Origin: Roseomonas populi
GTDB lineage: Bacteria; Pseudomonadota; Alphaproteobacteria; Acetobacterales; Acetobacteraceae
NCBI RefSeq assembly: GCF_024594815.1
Contig: NZ_JANJOU010000010.1
Coordinates: 1 to 64,000, forward strand
Direction of reading: 5' to 3'
Length of the DNA stretch: 64,000 nucleotides
Part shown: piece by piece, positions 39,692 to 47,419 of the stretch
Layout of the letters: the number at the start of each line of letters is the position of its first letter
Numbering within the stretch: the stretch's first letter is position 1
Translations under genes and position numbers: made by a program
The notes under the pieces: generated by a model
Told to the model about the DNA's origin: nothing
The model's database searches: none
Seen by the model: the letters and a program-made list of their open reading frames with translations, nothing else

Positions 39692-40753
39692 ATGGCCCGC
39701 CCACGGCATCTTCTCTTCACCCTTTGCGGGGTCGCTGCCGCGCTGGTCAGCCTGCTTGCTCCGACCCCCTCCCCTGCGCAGACGCAGGAAGGCAATGCAG
39801 CGAGTAGCAGATCGGCCATACTGGACGCGGTACGCGCCCGGCGCCTCCTCCTATGCGGCGTGTCGGGCGAGTCGCCGGGCTTCTCCCTGCCCGACAGCCG
39901 CGGCGAGATGCGCGGGCTCGACGCCGATACCTGCCGTGCCGTTGCCGCCGCCGCCCTGGGCGATGCCAAGCTGGTCCGCTTCGTTCCCCTCTCTCCGCAG
40001 GCGCGCTTCACGGCCCTGCAATCGGGCGAGGTGGACCTGCTGGTGCGCAACACCAGCTGGACTCTGACCCGGGAGGCCTCGCTGGGGCTGAGCATGGCCT
40101 GGGTCAACTTCCACGACGGCACCGCCTTCGTGGTGCGTGGCGATGCCGGGGTGACCTCGGCGAAGGGCCTGGACGGAGCCACGGTCTGCCTGCTGCAGGG
40201 AACCACGACGGAGCTGGACGTCGCGGCCTATTTCCGGGCCAACGGCCTCAACTTCACGCCCGTCCTGTTCGGCGGCGTGGCCGAGACCGGGGCGGCCTTC
40301 CTGGCTGGCCGGTGCGACGCCTGGGCCAACGACGCCTCCTACCTCGGGGCTTTCCGGGCCACGCAGCCCGACAAGGGGCTGGTCATCCTGCCTGAGCGGA
40401 TCAGCTCCGAACCCGTCGGGGCCATGGTGCGCAAGGGCGATGACCGCTGGTTCGACCTGGTGCGGTGGACCGGTGCAGTGCTGGTCGCGGCCGAGGAGGC
40501 GGGGGTGACGAGCGCGAACGCCGCCGAGCAGAGGCGCACGACCACGGATCCGTCGGTGCAGCGCCTGCTCGGCACCCAGGGCGAGCTGGGGACTGCGCTC
40601 GGGGTGGACAACGCCTGGGCCTTCAACGTGATCAGCCAGGTCGGCAACTACGGTGAGGTTTGGGAGCGGAACCTCGCGCCGCTGGGCATCGAGCGCGGTG
40701 CCAACCGTCTCGCCTCCCAGGGTGGGCTTATGTACGCACCGCCGATGCGGTGA
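39692..40753 (+). CDS. Amino-acid ABC transporter substrate-binding protein (AapJ/BztA-like)
   Basis: 353-residue periplasmic family 3 solute-binding protein with a signal peptide (MARPRHLLFTLCGVAAALVS to about 35). Family features are LLLCGVSGESPGFSLPD, GLDADTCRAVAAAALGDA, NTSWTLTREASLGLSMAWVN, and the AapJ-type ending NAWAFNVISQVGNYGEVWER and GGLMYAPPMR. AapJ/BztA proteins normally sit with aapQMP permease and ATPase genes, but none are here, so this is an orphan copy. The ATG at 39692 is chosen because the signal begins there. Confidence 0.88.
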   Translation: MARPRHLLFTLCGVAAALVSLLAPTPSPAQTQEGNAASSRSAILDAVRARRLLLCGVSGESPGFSLPDSRGEMRGLDADTCRAVAAAALGDAKLVRFVPLSPQARFTALQSGEVDLLVRNTSWTLTREASLGLSMAWVNFHDGTAFVVRGDAGVTSAKGLDGATVCLLQGTTTELDVAAYFRANGLNFTPVLFGGVAETGAAFLAGRCDAWANDASYLGAFRATQPDKGLVILPERISSEPVGAMVRKGDDRWFDLVRWTGAVLVAAEEAGVTSANAAEQRRTTTDPSVQRLLGTQGELGTALGVDNAWAFNVISQVGNYGEVWERNLAPLGIERGANRLASQGGLMYAPPMR

Positions 40754-40843
40754 GGTTGCCACGACCTGCGTGGTCGGCATCGAAGCGATCATCAAGAGGT
40801 CGCGGACCCTGTAGGCAACCCACCCGAGTTCAGGACGCCCATA

Positions 40844-42208
40844 GTGCCGAACGATGATGGATCCATGGACGAGACCTTGGAGGCAATGGCGGAGCTGGCA
40901 CGTGAGGTCGCGAGGGAGCTCGATGCTGTCCTCCTCACCCACTACGCCGACGCCGAGACGCTGGACACGCTGCGCCCCGGCGAGACCGACATCGAGACTG
41001 CCCAGGCCGTGAACCGAGTCGTCGCGGCTGAGATGATCGACGGGGGCGTGGAGGTCTTCGTGCAGCGTGCGGACAGGGCGGCCTTCCGGCGCTGGATGCA
41101 GGGGCGGGACGACACGCCGGAGAGCCGCCGCGCCTGGATCGACCGCGGCCGCCTGCTCAGGGGCGATGCCGCCCTGGAACTGCTCGGCCTCGAGCCGGTC
41201 GGGTCGCCTGCCCCGAAGCCCCGCTTTGGCAGGGCGCCCGGCCCCATCGCGGACCGGCTGCTCGCTGCCTTTGTCGCCGGGGAGGAGGACGAGCTCGAGG
41301 CGCTGGCCGAGGATCTCCTGGCGGCGGGGCGTGAGGACGTCCTCGACCTCGCCGTGCGGAAGGCGGCGGAGCGGCATGGCGACGAGAACGCGCGGGAACT
41401 GGCCGACGCGCTGCGTGCGGTGGCGGCGGGCGATGCGGCCGGGCCGTCCGGATGGGCGGAGCTGGTCGCCCTTCCCGTGGCCCTGCCGCAGGGGCAGCTG
41501 CCGGAGGCGGCCGCCATCGTGGACGGGCTGCTCGCGTCCGGCGCGCTGGAGGAGACGATCGAGCTCCGCTTCCTGCCGGGCTGGCGCTCGCCCAGGACCC
41601 TGGCTCGCCTCTCGCCCGGCGCGCTCCGGCGCGTGCTCCTCGACATGGCTGCCGGTGGCGAGCCTCGCGACCTGCCGCCGGGCGACACCGACGAGCTTCT
41701 GCGGGGCGGCTTCGGCGTGCTGGTCGGCCTGCAGATCGACTGGGACATCCCGGTCTGGGACGCCATCGCCGCGGAGGGCGGCCCGCCGCCTGGCACGGAT
41801 GAGGAGGGCGAGGAGACGGCCGGGGAGGCCCGCGCAGCGGCCCTCTTCGACAGCTGGCGCGGTGCGGTCTTCGAGGTGAGCGGGGGGTGCGTGCCGCTGG
41901 CGCTGGTTCCGCCCACCGAGGTCGGGGCCGAGATCGAGGAGTTCCTGGACGAGGCCGGGGCGCAGACCCGCGGCCTGGAGGAGATCGTGGCCTGCGTCAC
42001 CGCCGCCAGGCGCAAGGCCGGGGACGAGGAGGTCGTCTGCCGCGCGGAGATCGTCGGCGAGGGGCTGGAGCTGTCGCTCTACACTGGTAGCGGCCGCTTC
42101 CTCGACGGCCTGACCCTCCCCGAGGAGCGGCTGCCCGCCAAGGCGGTGGAGATGCCAGCGCTCCTTGGGTCCTTCGTGCGCATGGTCAGGGACGCTCCGG
42201 GCCGCTAG
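40844..42208 (+). CDS. Unknown 454-residue acidic protein
   Basis: Large soluble protein without recognised domains, signal peptide or membrane segment. It is rich in Glu, Asp, Ala and Leu and looks mostly helical: AELAREVARELDAVLLTHYA near the N-terminus, EEDELEALAEDLLAAGREDV in the middle, and a beta/alpha C-terminal part (LFDSWRGAVFEVSGGC, EVVCRAEIVGEGLELSLYTG). GTG at 40844 has AGGA nine bases upstream; an ATG at 40865 is an alternative. The frame is long, has gene-like codon use and is bounded by intergenic sequence on both sides. Function unknown. Confidence 0.72.
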   Translation: MPNDDGSMDETLEAMAELAREVARELDAVLLTHYADAETLDTLRPGETDIETAQAVNRVVAAEMIDGGVEVFVQRADRAAFRRWMQGRDDTPESRRAWIDRGRLLRGDAALELLGLEPVGSPAPKPRFGRAPGPIADRLLAAFVAGEEDELEALAEDLLAAGREDVLDLAVRKAAERHGDENARELADALRAVAAGDAAGPSGWAELVALPVALPQGQLPEAAAIVDGLLASGALEETIELRFLPGWRSPRTLARLSPGALRRVLLDMAAGGEPRDLPPGDTDELLRGGFGVLVGLQIDWDIPVWDAIAAEGGPPPGTDEEGEETAGEARAAALFDSWRGAVFEVSGGCVPLALVPPTEVGAEIEEFLDEAGAQTRGLEEIVACVTAARRKAGDEEVVCRAEIVGEGLELSLYTGSGRFLDGLTLPEERLPAKAVEMPALLGSFVRMVRDAPGR

Positions 42209-42220
42209 CTGCGCCGGTGG

Positions 42221-42474
42221 TCGGTTCGGTTCCATGCACGCCACGACCGGCGGGGGCTGGTGCTGGGGATCGACCACCTCGTGCTCGGCCCCATGCCGCA
42301 GATGGGCTTCCCCGTGGCCTCCGCCGGCGCCCCCGCGAGGAACAGTGGCCCCCGCCGCTCCATGGCCAGCACGCCGCAGAGATCCTGCGGGGCCTCGGAG
42401 GTGACGCAGGGGTCATCGCCACACTCCCGGCGCAGGGCCCCATTCACATGCCCCAGGAGGAGGTATCCGCATGA
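42221..42474 (+). pseudogene. Decayed C-terminal fragment of a CaiB/BaiF CoA-transferase
   Basis: One frame reads GIDHLVLGPMPQMGFPVASA up to about 42345, and the sequence then continues in another frame as PPPLHGQHAAEILRGLGGDA and ends at a TGA overlapping the enoyl-CoA hydratase start (ATGA at 42471). Together these match the typical end of class III CoA-transferases (IDHPVLG..., then LGQHTEEVLRxLG). The rest of the gene is missing, and a frameshift separates the two halves. It was presumably the first gene of an operon with the hydratase. Confidence 0.6.
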
Positions 42475-43244
42475 CTGACGAGGTCACCTACCATGCGGCG
42501 GACGGCATCGCCGAGATCACGCTGGGGCGCGGCCCGGTCAACGCGCTGAGCGTCGACTTCCTGGAGGCCATCCTGAACGGCTTCCGCCGTGCTGCCGCCG
42601 ACGACGCAGTGCGCGCGGTGATCCTGCGCAGCGCCCTGCCGCGTCGCTTCTCCGCCGGGCTGGATCTGGACATCCTGGTCGGCAAGAGCGGTCTCGAGGT
42701 GCGTCGCTTCCTGGAGCGCCTCTATGTCGGGCTGGCCGACGTTCAGTACGGCATGGGCAAGCCCACCATCGCCGCGGTGAACGGTGCCGCACGCGGTGGC
42801 GGGATGACGCTCGCCATCTCCTGCGACGTGATCATCGCCGCCGAGGGAGCCAGCTTCGGCTACCCGGAGATCGAGCTGGGCCTGATCCCGGCCATCCACT
42901 TCGCCCACCTGCCGCGCATCGTCGGCCGCCACCGGGCCTTCGATCTCCTTTTCAGCGGGCGGCGCTTCGAGGCTGCCGAAGCTGCGGCCATGGGGCTGGT
43001 CAGCCGGGTCGTGCCCGACGATGCGCTGGACGGCGAAGCCCGTGCCCTGGCAGCCGACTTTGCCAGCAAGCCGCCGATCGCGATGCGCCTGGGCCGGGCC
43101 GCCTTCATGCGGGCCAACGACCTGGACTACCGACGCAGCATCGCCAACGCAGTCGAGGATTTCTGCGGCCTCGCCGCCACCGACGAGGCCCAGGAGGGTC
43201 TGGCTGCATTCCTCGAGAAGAGGGAGCCTGCGTGGCGGCGCTGA
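42471..43244 (+). CDS. Enoyl-CoA hydratase/isomerase family protein
   Basis: 257-residue crotonase-fold protein. The oxyanion segments are RRFSAGLDLDIL and GAARGGGMTLAISCDVIIAA; the region ASFGYPEIELGLIP follows, with Glu/Pro positions typical of the family, and the C-terminal helices end at about 255. GAGGAGG precedes the ATG. Its start overlaps the stop of a degraded CoA-transferase fragment, so it has lost its original operon partner. Hydratase, isomerase or lyase activity cannot be told apart by sequence alone. Confidence 0.9.
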   Translation: MTDEVTYHAADGIAEITLGRGPVNALSVDFLEAILNGFRRAAADDAVRAVILRSALPRRFSAGLDLDILVGKSGLEVRRFLERLYVGLADVQYGMGKPTIAAVNGAARGGGMTLAISCDVIIAAEGASFGYPEIELGLIPAIHFAHLPRIVGRHRAFDLLFSGRRFEAAEAAAMGLVSRVVPDDALDGEARALAADFASKPPIAMRLGRAAFMRANDLDYRRSIANAVEDFCGLAATDEAQEGLAAFLEKREPAWRR

Positions 43245-43546
43245 CGGCATCCAGCCTGTGCAGCGAGCGCAACTCTTCCGGCCCCTCCCCCGCCTCCTTG
43301 AAGCTGCCGCCGGACAACAACGGGGCCACGTCATAGGCGCCAGTCGCTCCAGCAGGTCTCCACGATCGAGCGGATGCCTCGATCTCGGTCCTGCTCGGGA
43401 AGGCGGTGTCGAACATCGCGTTTGGCCGCGATCCCATGACGCTCGGGTTCCGGAGGGCGGAGATGGCGTCCTGACGACCCACTAGGCACCGTCCGCGATA
43501 GGTGACGTCACAAATGGGGTGAAGCTGTCTGGAACAGGGTCGCTCC
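43245..43546. other. Intergenic stretch between the hydratase and the metal ATPase
   Basis: About 300 bp between two convergent genes. Short frames only; a plus-strand segment reading DASISVLLGKAVSNIAFGRD (around 43377-43436) looks protein-like but is not recognised and may be a fragment. No terminator hairpin stands out. Confidence 0.35.
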
Positions 43547-46021
43547 TCAAGCGCCTGGCTTCCAGGCGAGCAGGCGAAGGGCATTCAGCGTGACCAGGAC
43601 GGTGGCCCCCGTGTCCGCCATGATGGCGGGCCACAGGCCGGTCACCCCGATCAGCGTGGTGACCAGGAAGACCGCCTTGAGGCCGACCGCGATGGCCACG
43701 TTCGCCTTCACGTTCGCCATGGTGGACCGCGACAGGCCGACCAGCTCCGCAACGCCCGACACCCGGTCCTTGAGGACCGCGGCGTCCGCGGTCTCCAGGG
43801 CCACGTCGGTGCCCCCGCCCATGGCGACGCCCACGGAAGCAGCGGCCAGCGCCGGGGCGTCGTTGATTCCGTCACCCACCATGACGACGGAGCCCACCGA
43901 CCTGAGGGCAGCGATCTCCCGGAGCTTGTCGTCCGGCAGGAGTTCCGCCTTCACGTCGAGGCCAAGGCCCTCTGCGATGGCAGCACCCGTCCGGGCATTG
44001 TCGCCCGTCAGCATGACCGAGCGGACACCAAGCCTCGTAAGGGCGGCCACCCCGGAAGCGGCGTCGCCACGCGGCTCGTCGCGGAGCGCCAGGACACCAG
44101 CCGCCGCACCGCCTACGACCACGACGACGGCCGTCTTGCCCTCGCTCTCCAGGCGCGTGATCTCCCCGGCGAACCGGCCCATGTCGGCGCCGGACCCGGC
44201 CGCGTGGCGCGGGCTGCCGACGCTGACGTTGCGGCCCGCAACCGTGGCGGTCACCGCCTTGCCAGGCACGGCGCCCTGCTCCGAGGCGGGAGGCGTCGCG
44301 ATGCCGCGCGCTGCTGCCTCGGCCAGGACCGCCTTGGCCAGCGGGTGGGAGGAGCCCTGCTCCACGGCCGCCGCGTAGGCCAGGAGGTCCCAATCGGAGG
44401 TGTCCGGGGCGGGAAGGACGTCCGTAACCTTGGGACGGCCCTCCGTCAGGGTGCCCGTCTTGTCGAAGGCCACCGTCTTCGCGGCGCCGATCTCCTCCAG
44501 TGCCGCACCGCCCTTGATGAGCAGGCCACGACGGGCACCAGCGGACAGCCCGGACGCCATGGCGGCGGGGACGGAGATGACCAGGGCGCAGGGGCAGGCG
44601 ATCAGGAGAACGGCGAGCCCGCGGTAGACGCTGGTCCACCAGTCCCATCCCAGCAGGAATGGCGGGACGAGGATGACGAGTGCGGAGACGATCATCGCCC
44701 CCGGGGTCCACCAGTTCGAGAAGCGCTCGATGAAGCGCTGGGTCGGCGCCCGGGAAGCGGTCGCCTCCTCGACCATGCGGATGATGCGGGCAATGGTGTT
44801 GTCGGTCGCCGCGCGGGTCACGCGTACTCGCAGGGCGCCGTCGGCGTTGATGGAACCCGCGACGACGGCCTCGCCTGGGCCGCGCGAGACGGGGACGCTC
44901 TCGCCCGTGACGGGGCTTTCGTCGAGGGCGGACTGCCCCTCCTCGATGGTGCCGTCGCAGGGCACACGGTCGCCGGGCCGGACCAGGACGAGGTCCCCGA
45001 CGGAGAGGCGGTCGGAGGGCACCTCCTCGGCCGTGCCGTCGGCGCGCAGGCGCTGCGCCGTCCGGGGCATCAGGGTGGCCAGCGCCTTGATGCCAGCACG
45101 GGCGCGCCCGGCCGCCATGTTCTCCAGCAGCTCGCCGAGCGCGAAGAGCAGGACGACCACGGCTGCCTCCTCGGCGGCACCGATGATCGAGGCACCAACG
45201 GCCGCCGTGACCATCAGGGTCTCGATGGAGAACGGAGTCCCGGCCCGGGCCAGGGCGAAGGCGCGGCGGCTGAACGGAACCAGGGCCACGAGGGTCGCCG
45301 CCAGGAAGAGCGGGTAGGTCAGCCGGGCCGGGAGGACCAGCGACAAGGCATAGGCGCCGAGGACGAGGGCGCCGAGCAGCCAGACCAGGCGTGCCTTGCC
45401 CGTGGCGTACCATGGCTTGGCAGCGTCGGCCGGGTCGTCATGGTCGGCATGGGAGTGACCGAAGGCGCCGCCGTCGCCGTGGTCGTGCCCGGCATGATTA
45501 TGGTCCGCGTTCTTGTCGGTCGGATGCGGGGCGACCTTCTCGGCGTCGATCGCGGGGAGCGGGCGGGGCGTGTAGCCGATGGCGGAGATCGTGCGCTCGA
45601 CGGCGGCCGGATCGGTCCGGCCCGGCTCCAGCCGCAGGGTGAGCCGCTCCGCCATCAGGTTCACCGCGACGTCCGTGACGCCGGGCAGACGCTTCATGGC
45701 GCCCTCGACCTTGGCGACGCAGGAGGCGCAGTCCATGCCCTCGACGTGCCACGACAGAAGCTGCGAGGCCGCGGGGGTGTCCAGGCGGGTGGCCTTGTAG
45801 CCCAGGGCGGAGATCTGGCCCTCCACGGCCTCCGGGGTAGCGCCGCCCGGCGCCAGGGTGGCTCCCAGGCGCTCGGCCATGAGGTTCACCGTGACATCCG
45901 TGACACCCGGCAGGCGGGTGACGGCCTTCTCCACCTTCGCCACGCAGGAGGCGCAATCCATGCCCTCCACGCGCCAAGCCACGGACTGCACCTGCTTGCG
46001 CTCGGTCCCTATGCCGTCCAT
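43547..46021 (-). CDS. Heavy-metal P1B-type ATPase (ZntA-like) with two HMA domains
   Basis: 824-residue inner-membrane exporter. Two N-terminal heavy-metal-associated domains each carry GMDCASC (about 20-26 and 95-101), followed by a His/Asp-rich linker (HNHAGHDHGDG, FGHSHADHDD). The core has the transmembrane motif CPC in LLIACPCALVIS, the phosphorylation site DKTGTLTEG, SSHPLA, and GDGINDAPAL. These define a P1B ATPase; CPC plus the MerR and RND context suggests Zn/Cd/Pb rather than Cu. AGGAG lies before the ATG at 46021. Efflux to the periplasm would feed the CzcCBA-type system upstream. Confidence 0.93.
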   Translation of the reverse strand: MDGIGTERKQVQSVAWRVEGMDCASCVAKVEKAVTRLPGVTDVTVNLMAERLGATLAPGGATPEAVEGQISALGYKATRLDTPAASQLLSWHVEGMDCASCVAKVEGAMKRLPGVTDVAVNLMAERLTLRLEPGRTDPAAVERTISAIGYTPRPLPAIDAEKVAPHPTDKNADHNHAGHDHGDGGAFGHSHADHDDPADAAKPWYATGKARLVWLLGALVLGAYALSLVLPARLTYPLFLAATLVALVPFSRRAFALARAGTPFSIETLMVTAAVGASIIGAAEEAAVVVLLFALGELLENMAAGRARAGIKALATLMPRTAQRLRADGTAEEVPSDRLSVGDLVLVRPGDRVPCDGTIEEGQSALDESPVTGESVPVSRGPGEAVVAGSINADGALRVRVTRAATDNTIARIIRMVEEATASRAPTQRFIERFSNWWTPGAMIVSALVILVPPFLLGWDWWTSVYRGLAVLLIACPCALVISVPAAMASGLSAGARRGLLIKGGAALEEIGAAKTVAFDKTGTLTEGRPKVTDVLPAPDTSDWDLLAYAAAVEQGSSHPLAKAVLAEAAARGIATPPASEQGAVPGKAVTATVAGRNVSVGSPRHAAGSGADMGRFAGEITRLESEGKTAVVVVVGGAAAGVLALRDEPRGDAASGVAALTRLGVRSVMLTGDNARTGAAIAEGLGLDVKAELLPDDKLREIAALRSVGSVVMVGDGINDAPALAAASVGVAMGGGTDVALETADAAVLKDRVSGVAELVGLSRSTMANVKANVAIAVGLKAVFLVTTLIGVTGLWPAIMADTGATVLVTLNALRLLAWKPGA

Positions 46022-46170
46022 CGAGCGATCTCCTGCTGACGGCTCCACAGATAGGGCCTCCAGTGGCTGGAGGTTCAAGAGGGAAATCTGCATCCGAGGG
46101 ACGGCCCTCGCATCCATCGGACATCGCGTCCGGGCTTGCCATGGAGCCGAGGGGGCGACAGCACCCTCTC

Positions 46171-46899
46171 ATGGATCACGTCATCCTGTTGACCTTCCTC
46201 ATCGCCTGCGTATCGCTTCTCTACGCCACGGTCGGCCAGGCGGGAGGGACGGCCTTCCTCGCCGTCATGGCCTTCGCGAGCTTCCCGGCCGAGGAGATGC
46301 GGCCGACCGCCCTGCTGCTGAACATCGTGGCCGCCGGTTACGCCACCTGGCGGCTCCATCGGTCCGGCGCCATCGACTGGCGCCTGCTGCTCCCGATCAC
46401 GCTGCCCTCGCTGGTGGCGGCCTTCCTCGGCGGCCTGCTCGTCCTCGACGGCCCCCTCTACTTCAGGGCAACCGGGATCCTGCTCATCGCCGCGGCGGGG
46501 CTGATGCTCCACCGCCGGAAGGGGGCGGTCGATACCGCCACGGTCCGCCTCCTGCCCGCCACGATGGCGGGCGCGGTGGCCGGGTTCCTGTCCGGGGTGA
46601 CCGGGGTCGGAGGCGGCGTCTTCCTGGTTCCGCAACTAGTCGTGTTCGGTTGGGCCTCCGCCAGGCACGCGGCGGGCATCTCGGCCCCGTTCATCCTGTT
46701 CAACTCCGTGCTCGGCCTCGCGGGCGCCCTGCTCGCCGGGCAGCAGATCGCCTCGGGCACAGCCGCCTACTCGGTAGGGGCCATCATTGGGGCCATCCTG
46801 GGCGCCGCCATCGGACAGCGATGGATGACGGAGCGGGCGACCCGCTACGTCCTCGCGGCCGTTCTCCTGTTCGCGGGCGGCCGTCTCCTGCTCCGCTGA
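46171..46899 (+). CDS. TauE/SafE (TSUP) family membrane permease
   Basis: 242-residue integral membrane protein with about eight helices in two repeats, opening ILLTFLIACVSLLYATVGQAGG and with the second-repeat motif AGFLSGVTGVGGGVFLVPQL. The pairs of VGxGGG-like loops are typical of the sulfite-exporter TauE/SafE family, which moves small anions, often organosulfur. It is divergent from the metal ATPase and convergent with the His-rich gene. TSUP genes often occur in metal regions, but its cargo here is unknown. ATG at 46171 starts the first helix. Confidence 0.88.
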   Translation: MDHVILLTFLIACVSLLYATVGQAGGTAFLAVMAFASFPAEEMRPTALLLNIVAAGYATWRLHRSGAIDWRLLLPITLPSLVAAFLGGLLVLDGPLYFRATGILLIAAAGLMLHRRKGAVDTATVRLLPATMAGAVAGFLSGVTGVGGGVFLVPQLVVFGWASARHAAGISAPFILFNSVLGLAGALLAGQQIASGTAAYSVGAIIGAILGAAIGQRWMTERATRYVLAAVLLFAGGRLLLR

Positions 46900-46933
46900 G
46901 AGCCCTTCGGCTCCAGGCCACCCAAACGGCACC

Positions 46934-46960
46934 GAAGCCCGCCATGGATCGGCAGGCTTC
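46934..46960. terminator. Hairpin between convergent genes
   Basis: Ten-base arms GAAGCCCGCC and GGCAGGCTTC (one mismatch) with a seven-base spacer, between the TauE/SafE gene and the His-rich gene. No T-tract. Confidence 0.35.
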
Positions 46961-46974
46961 AGCGCCGCGGGAAC

Positions 46975-47352
46975 TCAGAAGCGCGCCTGTCCGCTGCGGC
47001 CAGCGGGGTTCTTGATCTGCAGCGTGACGGAGGTCCCGCGGGCGACCGCGCTGGCGGCGGTTCCGGTCATCGTGTTCTCCGCACCGGGTGCCAGCTGGAC
47101 CACCTGGCGCGACTGACCCGAGCCGACCAGGGCCGAGGCCGTGTAGCCGGTCGAGGGCACAGGCTTCCCGGCCTCGTCATAGAGGTGGACGGTCAGCGTC
47201 CGCTCGGCGGTGAGCAGCTCGGCGTGGATGCCCACCACGTCCTGCATCTTGCCACCGTGGGGTCCCTGGTCGCCGTGGCTGTGGCCCTGCTGGGCCAGGG
47301 CTGCGGTGGGAAGCGAGGCGGCCGCGATGGTCGCGAGGAAGATCCTGCGCAT
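46975..47352 (-). CDS. Small His-rich periplasmic protein of the metal-efflux operon
   Basis: 125-residue protein with a Sec signal (MRRIFLATIAAASLPTAALA) and, right after cleavage, a His-rich patch QQGHSHGDQGPHGGKMQDV. The remainder is a beta-rich domain (RTLTVHLYDEAGKPVPSTGY, VVQLAPGAENTMTGT). I recognise no named family, but similar small proteins accompany CzcCBA-type operons. It lies about 70 bp after the czcA-like gene in the same direction. A periplasmic metal-binding role is inferred from the His patch and neighbours. Confidence 0.75.
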   Translation of the reverse strand: MRRIFLATIAAASLPTAALAQQGHSHGDQGPHGGKMQDVVGIHAELLTAERTLTVHLYDEAGKPVPSTGYTASALVGSGQSRQVVQLAPGAENTMTGTAASAVARGTSVTLQIKNPAGRSGQARF

Positions 47353-47419
47353 GTCATAGATCCTTGCTGACTGGGGTTGGTCGAACCCGGTGGCCCTCGT
47401 TCGGCGGCCACCGGCACGC

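Noticed and set aside
39851-42277. Minus-strand open frame of 808 codons
   Set aside because: Lies opposite the binding protein and the 454-residue gene; low-complexity composition and no domain.
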